A stretch of 64,000 nucleotides of DNA from Ancistrus triradiatus (taxonomy: Eukaryota > Chordata > Actinopteri > Siluriformes > Loricariidae). Position numbers and translations under genes: made by a program. The stretch covers positions 1 to 64,000 of the forward strand of contig JAJAGP010000549.1 in assembly GCA_025084515.1 (NCBI GenBank), given 5' to 3'. The notes beneath the pieces were generated by a model. It saw only the letters and a list, made by a program, of their open reading frames with translations, ran no database searches and was not told the DNA's origin. Positions 21,431-32,281 of the stretch are shown here, piece by piece. How positions within the stretch are numbered: position 1 is the stretch's first letter; every line of letters begins with the position of its first letter.

Positions 21431-23109
21431 CAGTGGTGCTGGAAAGTTTGTGAACTCTTTAGAAATTTTCTAGATTTCTGCATAAATATGACCTAAAACA
21501 TCAGATTTTCTCACAAGTCCTAAAAGTAGATAAAGAGAACCCAGTTATCACAAATGAACAAAACATCATACTTATACTTGGTCATTTATTTATTGGGAGG
21601 AAAAATGATCCCATATTACATATTAGTGAGGTGGCAAAAGTATTGAACCTCTATGATTAAGCCTGTTAATTTGTAGGTGAAATTAGAGTCAGAGTGTTTT
21701 TCAATCAATGGGATGCCAATCAGTGTGAGTATTGGGCACCCTGTTTTATTTTTTAAAGAACAGGGATCTATCAAAGTCTGCTCTTTATACACGTGTTTTG
21801 TGGAAGTGTGTCCATGTCACGAACAAAGGAGTTTCTGAGGGGAGCTCAGAAAAAGAGGTTGGGGATGCTCATCAGGCTGGAAAAGGTTTACAAAAACCAT
21901 CTCTAAAGAAGTTTTGGTCCTCCACCAACCCACACAGACAGATTGTGTACAAATGGGGAAATTCAAGACCATTGTTACCCTCCCCAGAGTGTCGACCAAC
22001 AAAGACACTTCACTCCAAGAGCAAGGTGTGAATAGCTGGTGAGGTCCCAAAGGAGGCCCCATGTAACTTCTAATCAACTGAAGGTCTCCTCTCACCTGCA
22101 ATGTTAATGTTTCATCATGGGTCTCACCATCAGAAGAACACTGAACAACAATGGGTGTGCATGCAGAGTAAAAAAAGACAGGCTGCAAGTAGAAAGCCCC
22201 GCGCTCCAAAACGAACATTGTTGGCTCTCGTCTGCATTTGCTAAGGAGCCACGTGGACGAGCCAGAAGGCTATTGGAAGAATTTTTGTGGATGGATGAGA
22301 CAAATGGAACTTTTTTGGTTTAAAAAGAAAAGCTTTATGTTGGAGAAAGGAAAACCACAGCATGTCCATCCATCATAAGGACCTTATCCTCATCCTGTGA
22401 AAACATGGTGTGGGTAGTATCATGGTTTTGGGCCTGTTCTGATACATCTGAGCCAGGACGGCTTGCCATCATTGATGGAACACTGAATTTCTGAATGATA
22501 TCGAGAATTCTAAAAGGAAATGTCAGGACATCTGTCCATGAACTAATCTCAAGAGAAGGTGGGTCAATGTGCAGCAAGACAACCGCCCCTAAAGCACACA
22601 AGCCGTTCTACAAAGAATGGTTAACAGAAAATAAATTCATGTTGTTTGAATGGCCAAGCCAAGTCCTTACCTTAAATCCCAATGGTGAAATGTTGTGGAA
22701 GGACCGAAGCTAGCAGCCTTGTGAGGAAACCCACCAACATCATCCCATCCCAAGCCTGAAGCGTTCTGTAACGACGAGGAATGGGCTAAAATTCCTCCAA
22801 GGCCGGTGTGGTCGGAGCTGATCACACTCAGGAAACGTTTTTAGCTGCGTTATTGCTGCAAAGGGGGGTCACAAACCAATACTGAAAGCACAGGCTCACC
22901 CCGCTTTTGTTTGCCACCACTAATTAGTATATTTGGATCATTTCCTCAATAAATAAAATGACCAAGTATAATATTTTTGTCTCATTTGTGTAACTGGGTT
23001 CTCTTTATCTACTTTTAGGACTTGTGTGAAAATCTGATGATGTTTTAGGTCATATTTATGCAGAAATAGAGAAAATTCTAAAGGGTTCACAAACTTTCAA
23101 GCATCTTTG
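21431..23109 (+). mobile_element. Full-length Tc1-like family A element, indel-riddled
   Basis: Both inverted repeats are present: CAGTGGTGCTGGAAAGTTTG at the left and AAACTTTCAAGCATCTTTG at the right, with TA at 21429-21430 and 23110-23111. It is the only A copy here with both ends. The transposase region (about 21815-22860) contains all expected parts in order: the DNA-binding GCTCATCAGGCTGGAAAAGG, then GATGGATGAGACAAATGGAAC (DETN for DETK), the GGTGGGTCAATGTGCAGC-AAGACAACC block and SQVLTLNPNG-type sequence. Dozens of one- or two-base insertions and deletions scramble the frame. It is inactive as written. Confidence 0.93.
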
Positions 23110-23111
23110 TA

Positions 23112-25904
23112 ACAACCGACTTGCATTACATTTGATAGAAATCTTGTTCCAGGTACAGGAGAGTGTTTTTGAGCGGTTTTGTCTCAACGTACAAACAGTG
23201 ACTTGAGAATGGCGGAGTCCTGTATTGTCATTTGTTTGAATGGTCAAATGCTCCCTTCTGCAGAGCTCCAGGGTCCCTTTTGTTGACTTTCTTTGTCTTT
23301 TCTCTGTGCTAACACCGTGAACCAGGCACATCAGAAAGTGTCAGTGTGTCATGGGATAAGTAGCCACGGAGGTGTCATCCTTGTTGCTGGGGTTCCATTG
23401 GTTCTGTTCCTACATGAACAATCACAGTATTTTTGTGGGAATGGGTCTGATCCTGTCAGGTTGCTGCAGCAGCCTTTCTCGGACTTTGATCGTTTGCATT
23501 CACATTGAACCTACTCCTGTTTAATTAAAGTTAAATCCTACTGCAAAAGTGCAGGAACAAGCTGTAGTGTGCAATACAGTACTTTGTTTTCTTGCTGCTT
23601 GATTGCCTGTTTTTCTGTGTGGTTTGTCTAAAAATTCCTTTCCACAAAACATACTGGTTCCACTAGAATGGCTGCTTCGCTCTTGCTTCCTGGAGGTTTG
23701 AAGTGTCAAACATGTCTTGTGATGTATCTATGTACATGCTCTTTGTACTGATCTTACAGCTAATCTCAGTTCCCATTGTTCATGACAAGTGAATCGACAA
23801 GGCTGAACTTAACTCCGTATAAAAGACTGTCACTCGCCAGGACCCTTTGACTGGCGACTCTGAGCACTGCAGAATTCCTTCTGTTACACCAGCAGCAGAT
23901 GGCAGGCAGCCAGAGATCGAGAATGATATGGGGTCACCCATTACTCAAGCACGAAGTCCAGAAGGCAGAACTGCATGAACAACTAGTGGCATGCTGTATT
24001 GTGGTTCTCCAGGGCATCTATTAAGTGAATAATTTTCAGTTTATATGTGCTGGCCAGACAGGACGTTGCAGCGGTCTCAGAAATGATATTTGTCTGCGTG
24101 TTTTCTGCTTACTCACTAATACTTAGCAGAATCTCTGTCTCTTTAATATTCCCTGAAAAGCACACTGCAGATGTATATTCATAATTCTGCAGTCTGAGGA
24201 GCTGCTTTGTGTTGCTCACAAATGGTATTGAGCTTTGTCTTTATGGCATCTGCTATACAGTGCGAGCTTGTCTTTGACGCCTTAGACCCTGTTGCTCGGG
24301 TAGTATGAAAATTAGGAATGGATGCACCAACTTTATCGGATTCAGAAGTACAAGCTTTTTAAAAAGTTGTATTTCCTGGGATTTTATTGAGCAGGGTTTC
24401 TGAAACGGATACCTAACCCATTTTGACTGAAGACTATTAATGGAAAAAAATCAGAATTTAGCAAATTGTGCCCATATCTGTATGTGTGAGGCACCCCATG
24501 TCTACTGCCTTGGGCATGCCCAGTCCCAGTCCAAGGAGCGCTGACACCTCCGGAAACCACGTAGGGCACACAATCCAAACATTTAGCTCCTAGAAACCGT
24601 ACAACTAACCCTAATGGCGTTACTGCGCTGTACGTATTGGTTTTAGTGTCAGGGAACTATGTTGGACTGGTGCCAGGAGACCAAATGCAACTGAAACTTG
24701 GAAGATCTGAATCCACGGTTCAGTAAACTGTACTTTCAGCATAAAAAACACAGCAGATCTAAGCAGTTGAGGAGGGCTCTGGCAGCTTAGTAGAACCACA
24801 CAGTCCGACTTCTAAACAGTACCCAGGGATCACTTCCCTTATTCTACACCCAGTACCCATAGAGTTGTGCACTGCACAGCCATCTTTGCACTTTTGTCCA
24901 ACAGATAACTTCAGCAATCTATCTGATTTCTTAATCTCATTTCTAGACTTTAATCTGATCTGAGAAATTGGAGCATGACCATTGTTTGCGTGACCATTTG
25001 AGTAATCTGATAACTGCAGAAATCTGATTGTGATGTGTATGTAAGTGTGTGTACACACACTCAGTCATGTCATTAAGGAATTTTCGGGTTTTTTTAAGCC
25101 TGCCACCAGGTGTTTCTCAGAAAGCCATTAAACAGCTAGGGAGGACCGTTTTCCCAAAATTATGTCAAATAACTGCCATAGGCCTAAAGTGCTGCTTAAT
25201 ACAGTTAGCTCTCTGTCCTAAACCCACCACGTTGTGTCATGTAGAACTTGAGGAACCCTCCATTTCTATGGAGGATGCAAGAGCCTGCTATCTGTATAAT
25301 TAAGATAAATGACATCAGATTACATAATCCACCCTGTGCCTGTAATCTGCCCCAACCAGATTATAGTAGATTGCAGTTTTTGGTCAATTAGAGCTTGTTT
25401 TTTCATCCTTCTTACAAGACGTTGTAATTAATACAAAACCCACTCTGTCACCAGGTGACGTCATTCCTCCTGTTTTTTAACAGTACTTTTGATATAACAG
25501 ACCCTAGTATTATCTGTCATCAGTATTTGTTGGTATCTGGAACTGTTCATATGTTTCAAACATGCAGTATTCCAGCCTTACAAACCCTGCCTATTTTGAA
25601 ACTACCCTTTTTTTTTCCCCCTCCAAAGTTATGGAGCATGTATTTATATGATCACATTTGAGTAAACATGATATTGAGACTTTTCAGACCGGTTTCAGAG
25701 TTCAGCATAGTACAGTGTGTGCCCTGTAATGACCAGTGCTGTGGACACTGGCAACTGTGATGTCCTAACGTCATAAGGTCTCAGTGCTATATATGACATC
25801 GTTGACCGTGACGTTCTTATTAAACACCTTGAGCATATTGATGAGCTTTAGCGGATTGTTCAGATCATACTGCTGTGGAAGGACCTTTTCAGTGAGCTAA
25901 GGAG
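23112..25904. other. No gene supported
   Basis: This is unassigned intron DNA. A SINE-like patch near 24480-24580 (GCCTTGGGCATGCCCAGTCC) and a worn MITE at 24940-25045 are the only hints of repeats. Confidence 0.45.
24940..25045. repeat. Worn copy of the GATCAGATAAC MITE
   Basis: GACCATTTGAGTAATCTGAT and AACTGCAGAAATCTGATTGT resemble the minus strand of the element at 27985-28107 (CACTTGAATGATCAGATAAC, AGCAGAAACGTGACTATG). The ends are eroded. Confidence 0.4.
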
Positions 25905-26185
25905 TTCCCTGGGGCCTGGTGGGTAGCCTCACAGCGAGAAGGTCCTGGGTTTGATCCCAGACGGAGTCTTCATGTCCTCCCTGTGTCCACACGGGTTTAC
26001 ACCGGATACTCGGGCTTCCTCCCATAATCCAAAGACATGCACTCGGTTAATTGATTATGCTAAATTGGCCATAGCATATGTGCCCATCTCTGTGTAGGGT
26101 TGTTCCTGCCTTGTGACTAGCTGGCACACTAGGGCACTGGCTTTCCCACCACCCTGTTCAGGGTTAAGCGGATAAGAAAGTGAAT
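25905..26185 (+). repeat. SINE of the second tRNA-type family
   Basis: GGTGGGTAGCCTCACAGCG (A-box area) and CCTGGGTTTGATCCCAG (B box GGTTTGATCCC) are followed by CTTCCTCCCATAATCCAAAG, ACATGCACTCGGTTAATTGA and TTATGCTAAATTGGCC. The AAGCGGATAAGAAAGTGAAT tail follows. This is the best copy of the family in the window. Confidence 0.88.
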
Positions 26186-27284
26186 GAATGCTTGGGAGTA
26201 TAATGTTTGTACTCACTGTAATGCTGTTGATAAGCGACTGCATTTCCATGTGAAGCAAACGATCTGTGATGTAGGCTGCCTCGATCAGTGTATGTAGGAT
26301 ATCAAAAGTTGGATGGCAGATAACTTGAAGAGGTGAAGAACAAGCTGACATTATTCTTCTCTGCCCTTCCAAGCTATGTTGTTCGATTCCTTAGGAGCTC
26401 TATTATGGTATGTAAAACCTCACAAAGTTAACCCTGTCATCAAAAGAAATGTTCTCATCTTCAAGCAGTTGCTAAAATCAAACCATTTGTTTCTAAACAA
26501 GATCTGGAACAGTTGGCTTGGTGTGCTGCAGTTCTCTATGAATTGAACTTAATAAAGCAGCACTAATGTGCTTTCAGCAGGTTTGGAACGCACCAGCTAG
26601 ACTGGATTACAGGATGTAATTTAAGGTACTTTTACTTTACTCGGGTAGTAGGTCTCAGAGGTATTAAAAGCAGTTACGGCTGGCTGTCCCACTGCCTCAG
26701 TCGAAGCTTGATGATGAACGTCTAAATTTTAACTTTAGCCTAATTTAGTTTCATAGTTGATTTATTTTCCTTTAATCTTTCTTTTACATTATTTTCTTTG
26801 TAAATATTGAACTTGTGTACTAAAGATTCATTATTGTATAGATACGATTCTCATTACAGTTGAATGGAAATTGTATTTATGTTAAATGTTTTTGTTGTGT
26901 GTGTGGTGTGTGAGGGCTATATTTAAGAAAGGACAGAGACAGGTGTGACGCTTTGATCTTAATTGTTTACTTAGCAATTTATTCATCATGAATATATACT
27001 TTGAGCTTTGATTTATTTTCTTTTCCTCGTCTTTGAACTCCCATTCCATCCATCATCCTTTGCTGCTTGATGTCACTGGCCACCCCGCCCTTTCACAGCT
27101 GATGCATGACCGTGAGATTACGACCCTGTTTTTAATTATAACACTGAAACGTCTCCTCTGCCGTACTGCCATGTCACTGTTATCCAACCCCTGTCTAATA
27201 TTGCCTATGTTAAATCCTGCTGCTGGTGTGTTTCACCTGAACTTCAGTTAAAACCAATTGGGATGTTCAATAATGTTCCTTAAT
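26186..27284. other. No feature supported
   Basis: Nothing I can name. The sequence near 26880-26920 is GT-rich (TTGTTGTGTGTGTGGTGTG). Confidence 0.5.
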
Positions 27285-28410
27285 CTGTGATGTGATTATA
27301 TAAACACCACCTAGGGTTGTGTTCCAGGGGCGTTGCAACCATGAGTTCTGAAAAAAGCTGAAGGTGGAAGTTAATTTCATTCCACCAAATGGATGATGAG
27401 TATGAGAAGATGTCCAAGACCTTGAACATTCCTAGAGACACCATTGGGAGGATTGTGTGGAAGTTCAAAACGTATGGCACAGCAGAAAACATCCCTTTTT
27501 CATTGATGAACATTATCAAGGGGCCTTCGCCGTCTCATCAGAACAATGAAGAAAAAGCCCAGTGTTCCTGCAAAAGTTCTACAGGATGACCTGATGATGG
27601 CTGGGACAAATGTCTGTGTCATCCATAAGAAGATCACTAAACAACCAAGGACTTCTTGGCCGGATTCCACAATGCTCGTCACTCTTGACCAAGAAGCACA
27701 GGAAGGGTCAGCTGGAATGTGCCGGAAGGAATTTGGTTGGACCTGTAGAGTTCTGGGACACAGTACTATTAAGTGACGAAACAATACTGGAACTGTTTGG
27801 CCCAAGGAAGGTGATCAGAAGAATACTTTCCCCACGGTCAAGCATGGAGGTGGGTCAGTGATGACGTGAGGATGTTTCTTTGTGCTGCAGGAACTGGCAG
27901 TGTTTGCCATGTGACTGACACAAATGCCAAGCCATTCTGAGGAGGAGTATGCCTTCTGTGGAGAACTTGAATCCAGCAAAACAAACATGCACTTAATAAT
28001 CCGATCATAGTCACGTTTCTGCTGTTATCTGATCATTCAAGTGGCCATGTATACAACATAGGGCTGGTTACAAAGAAATCTGATCAGTTATCATATTAAG
28101 TGCATGTCAGCGCAACTTACCTAACCAAAGCTTGGATAAGGAGTCATTCCTGGAATGTCCTGGAGAGGTCTTTTCAGTCAGAAATTTTTGGTGGGATATA
28201 AAGAAAAGCAGTTGCAGCACAGAAGCCATCAAACCTCAGTGAGCTGGAAGCATTTGCACATAAAAAAGAGAGCAAAGCTTCCACCAGAGAGGTGTCAGAA
28301 GCGTGCAAACTCTTTCAGAAGTCACTTATTAGAGGTTATCAAGGCAAAAAGACGGTCCACACTACAGTACCATTTGTACTGAGGTTGGGGTTGAATAATG
28401 CACATGGACA
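27285..28410 (+). mobile_element. Tc1-like family E element, interrupted by a MITE
   Basis: The plus strand keeps a DNA-binding part at 27389-27490 (SKTLNIPRDTIGRIVWKFK). The middle follows in a shifted frame (SIRRSLNNQGLLGRIP at about 27620), then VLLSDETILELFGP near 27770 with the first catalytic Asp, then GGGSV-type sequence. At 27985 a 123-bp MITE interrupts it. C-terminal coding resumes near 28190-28380 (SELEAFA-like, then a VIKAKR-type end and GAGGTTGGGGTTGAATAATG). Frameshifts make it a pseudogene. Terminal repeats were not resolved. Confidence 0.8.
27985..28107. mobile_element. 123-bp MITE with 14-bp terminal inverted repeats
   Basis: It begins ACATGCACTTAATA and ends TATTAAGTGCATGT, a perfect 14-bp inverted pair. 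Inside are AATCCGATCATAG at the left and GAAATCTGATCAG at the right, extending a weaker complementarity. It lies within family E coding sequence. I could not identify a clear target duplication. Possible relatives are at 24940 and 36331. Confidence 0.85.
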
Positions 28411-30317
28411 TCTGTCAAGGGAACTTCTATAAAACAATAGCTATCCTTTCTTTGTTTACTGAGACTTGTAATTTAGGAACTAGAGAATATGCTTTACTAA
28501 ACCATGGGTGAAGATTTTATTCTTTTCAAAAATTCTTTGTAGTGACCCCAGGAGGCTCCGTACTTAAGCAAAGAAAATAGTCGTGATCATTAAAAAGCCC
28601 ATAGAATACCACGCGAGGATATACCCACATAAATATTAACACATCTAATAGCATGTTCAGGACTCGTACAGTTCTTATTTTAATTTTTTACATGATCATC
28701 AAAGGTGTCAAGATAAATTGGGCCACAAGTCAAAGACATCTACAGCCAAAATAGGACGAAGATACAGGGCTAGAACACCATGCGCTCTTCATGGCATAAT
28801 GCTTATGCTCTGCTGTGAATAGTAGTGAGACGTTCTAATGTAGTGGTAGAACCACTTTATTTTCTGGTAGCAGGCAATTCTTCGCTAAAACTTGGTGTTA
28901 CGTCTTCCTAACCTGCAGTTATCTCTCAGCTTGTAGTGCACTGTGGTTCTCTATACAGCCGTTTGTGATGAACTATTTTTCAACTCCGTGACATGACAAA
29001 GTTCCTCCGGAGAACATGGCAGTCATTTTTGGCATTCTGGTGCTATCCTTTTTCTCCTGGGCTCAAGACAGCCACTGCAGGAGTTGGTTACAATTTTGGT
29101 TTGATCTTCACAATATCTGTGCTTGTCTGTTTGCTTTTGAAAGTTGTTTTTGAGAACCACAAACATAACACTTTGTTCATCATGTCGGACCAACCGCCTG
29201 TGATGGATAATGGTATGGTATGTGTTATGGCTGGAATAAGTTCCAGTGCTTTGCTTATAGATATTCCGAATGGCTCTTGGTTCTTAAAATAGATTTCTTA
29301 ATGTCAACATTAATATACATTTTCCAACCAGAAGGTTCTGCAAACATGGATTGTGTTCATGCTGTTAGAGAAAATTGAAAGCTGCACCATGGAAGAACAA
29401 CAGTCGTGTTAGTCGACCGGATTGTATCAGCGTGAGTGCTGATCACATTCGGTGACACTTTGAATGAGGTTCCTGTTGGCTGTTTTCATCAACAGAAGCA
29501 ACCCTGCAAATCTATTCCTGTAAAACACTTGTGTAAGGAATTTAGAAGAAATGATACCCTGGTGCTCAAGGAAAATACGAAGTGATTGTTTTTTGCTGTT
29601 GGACCGTTGAGCATGGCCTTTAGCCTTGTTATTACAGATGTGATTAAAATCACACGAAGAACAAATGACCAATAAGGTTGCTTACCTTTGTGATACCATG
29701 TTAAGCTCTGGGATAGATTAGATGGCAGGTGGTTCAGGAGGAAAGACCTGAGGGCCACCAGCAATGAAAGAGATCTTTAACAGTACAAAAGCACAGACAC
29801 TTCTCAAATTCCTCTCAAAGCCCAAGATGAAGTGGCAGATATAACTGGACCAAAATCTATTAGCTCCACCTTTGGGAGCTTAAATCACATGAAAGCAGGT
29901 TTTAATGTTTTGTCGGTTTCCTGGATACACTCTGGAATTGCTAATGGTGTGAATTGGACCAATACTACAACGTATTGAGTGCAAGTTATGGGTATGGCAG
30001 TATATGTTTGTGGTGTTCAAGAATAAATGTCTTTCGTTTCAAGATATAAAATACCCACATCCACTGTTTGAAACCTTTGATGGAGGGTAGATGGCTCGGT
30101 AAATGGTGATACAAACCCCTCACTGTTGCGGGGTCTAGCACAATGGGCCAGTGGGATTAATGCAGGGTAGCTGATAATGATTGACACATGTATGAGTGTT
30201 GGTGGTTCTGTCTGCGGGTTAAACACACATTTGCTGGGTAGGAATGTTCTTCAGCTGGCGTATTTGCGTTGTGGGAGTAATATCTTTTTAGTTAAACCTC
30301 ATAGACTCCTCGGTGAA
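28411..30317. other. No feature supported
   Basis: No known element could be recognised in this stretch. A frame at 28993-29292 (99 codons) has some hydrophobic residues but no family likeness. Confidence 0.45.
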
Positions 30318-30341
30318 AATAATAATAATAATAATAATAAA
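30318..30341. repeat. (AAT)8 microsatellite
   Basis: Eight uninterrupted AAT units lie just before a TATCGATT-type repeat fragment. Confidence 0.96.
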
Positions 30342-30344
30342 GTG

Positions 30345-30437
30345 TGTACAGTAGGGTAGGGTCGGGTTTTGTTTGAGTTTTATCGATTGCAGATTCAGAT
30401 TCCACTTATCGATTCCAAGTTACGATTACACTATAGC
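30345..30437 (-). repeat. Fragment of the GGGTATCG/ATCGAT repeat
   Basis: GTAGGGTCGGGTTTTGTTTG, TTATCGATTGCAGATTCAG and CACTTATCGATTCCAAGTTA parallel the ends of the repeats at 44466-44905 and 58476-58880. Only the terminal part is present. Confidence 0.5.
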
Positions 30438-30924
30438 GGAAAAAGGAAGGCAGTTGTTTAGATATAAAGAATATTTATTCTAGGGATATCCCGATCCCTA
30501 AAAGCATTGCTGTCTGGCCGCTACCGGCCCAGAACTGTGGATCCGGAGGGGAGGAAAATAAAAGATCCCATTCATTTAAGAGAGTTTTACTTGTCTTTCT
30601 CTCCGTTCAGCACTAAAGCACAGTGCTGTCGAATGGAATGGGTGTATTGATTTGATTCCATTCGTTTGATCATTTCAAATGTAACCAGCTAGCATAACCT
30701 TTTGAGTTCTGTTGTATGCTTTAAATACTGCAGTACATTTTCTTTTTGTAGTCTCACTAAAAAGAAGTCCTTAAGTCCTTAGTTTGTTGTTTTGGACTAT
30801 GAACGGCAGTGTATTTATTTGTTCGTCATTAGAGTGAGCTGTTTTTAGGTGGCTCATTGGCCATCATGAGTTCATGCCTGCTTATATTTGATTATTAGTA
30901 TTTGTTCACGAGTTTGTGTTAGAT

Positions 30925-31215
30925 TGATGTCAAGTCAGATCTATTTATATAGCGCTTTTTACAATGGAGCATTGTCTCAAAGCAACTTTACAAGTTTAGA
31001 TTATCTCCTAATAACTACGTCCAATCCCAAATTGAGCAAGCCTAGGGCGACAGTGGCAAGGAAAAACTCCGAGTTCTAGGAAGAAACCTTGGGAGGACCA
31101 AGACTCAAAAAGGGACCCAACCTCCTTGGGCGGCGTAGATGATAAATCTAAGAGCGAACTAAAGTCATGGAGTCAAAGTTCGAATAAAATGTGAAGTATG
31201 CACATCGACATTAAG
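30925..31215 (-). repeat. Detached L2-like LINE 3' tail, antisense
   Basis: AGATCTATTTATATAGCGC, AAGCAACTTTACAAGTTTAG, GCCTAGGGCGACAGTGGCAA, GAAACCTTGGGAGGACCAAG and ACTAAAGTCATGGAGTC are the complement of 35460-35720. This is the 3' end of the LINE without its body, in reverse orientation. Confidence 0.88.
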
Positions 31216-31420
31216 TGGCCGGGTATGATGGGGCTGGAGCTGATGACGGAAGCAGCTTGGAGAGAAAACAGATAATGTAGTTAGTTATTGATTAAGGGCA
31301 CAGTGTCTATTAACAATCACTGATGCCATGTGGAGCATGATTGATGTCGGTGTAGGCAGATAGCCAAAGCTGAGATATCAGTATTGGAAGTGATAAAGGG
31401 GTCATTGTTGTGTTTATCTT

Positions 31421-31645
31421 TCAGTTGTGTAGTTCATAAATTGTAACCTTTTTGACACACATGGCTGCAAGATCATTAGCAATGACAACCACTAATTTAT
31501 CAGTTATGCCAAATTCTTGCAAAACATCACAGATTGCCATACTAAACGACACTATTTTGGTAATAAAACTACAAATGCATTCTGTGACGCTACATCTTCC
31601 CTCACTGCTAACGAGAAAGGCATATTTACGTTTACCTTTGGTCAT
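31421..31645 (-). pseudogene. Possible hAT/ZBED-type transposase remnant
   Basis: The minus strand is open for 74 codons and includes CSVTECICSFITK and AICDVLQEFGITDKLVVVIA followed by NDLAAMCVKK. The second part resembles the hAT core pattern of a leucine-rich strand, then (T)DNAANM-xx-AVKK, with Asn-Asp-Leu-Ala-Ala-Met here. It has no start, no BED finger and no C-terminal dimerisation part in view, and a SINE overlaps its edge. The match is weak and rests on memory of the family. Confidence 0.35.
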
Positions 31646-31765
31646 TTAGCAGATGGCCTTTTCCACAACTACTTACAACTGATAGTCTTAGAGTGGAAGC
31701 AACTGAGGGTTAAGGGCCTTGCTAAGGACCCAACAGTGGTGGGGTTTGAACCCTGTCTTAGACAT
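31618..31765 (-). repeat. tRNA-derived SINE (antisense)
   Basis: TTACGTTTACCTTTGGTCAT, TTTAGCAGATGGCC, GAGGGTTAAGGGCCTTGC and CAGTGGTGGGGTTTGAACCC keep the minus-strand order of the family, with more substitutions than the other copies. The A-box end is lost. Confidence 0.85.
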
Positions 31766-32281
31766 TTTCTCCAAACAAATCTGTTTGACGCTGTGTAACA
31801 CGACATAACGCAGGACCTGTCCGATAGCTGCATCTTTGCAGAAATGGTGGCTGTGTGTCCTTGAAGCATGTACAAATAAAGATGCATTTGTAGGAACTGA
31901 TGAATGGAATCAGGAGGTTTTGTTTCTCTGATGATGATTTTTTTTATTTCTTGGAATTTTGCAGTGGGTTTTAATATCCATTCTTTTGTAAACTGAGGCC
32001 ATTTGAGACACTGTGTGATTTGATTACAGATTTCAGATATTGAGTTAGTATTGAATGGAGTAGTGGTGACAAGTCCCAGTAAGGCTAAAAGCAGAGGTAC
32101 ATGCTCATGGACTGTCTTGGGTCTATCTTGGGAATGCTGCAAAATAAACACCTAGGGAAGCAGCTCTTGCTGGTCACTGTCTAACTCCCACTGTCAAACA
32201 GACTGCTATGGGATTGGATAGGGGGTACAAATGAGTGGCTGAAGCCAAAATTCCCCCTGAAAATTCTCTAGAATCACTTTG
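31766..32281. other. No feature supported
   Basis: A minus-strand frame of 160 codons (31669-32151) is the longest open frame in the window. Its 3' end runs through the SINE and it shows no domain that I recognise. Confidence 0.45.

Noticed and set aside
28993..29292. Frame with hydrophobic stretches resembling a membrane protein
   Set aside because: No start context, family, or splice sites; hydrophobicity alone is not evidence.
31669..32151. Longest open frame in the window (160 codons, minus strand)
   Set aside because: Its end runs through an antisense SINE, no domain is recognisable, and there is no splice or promoter support.
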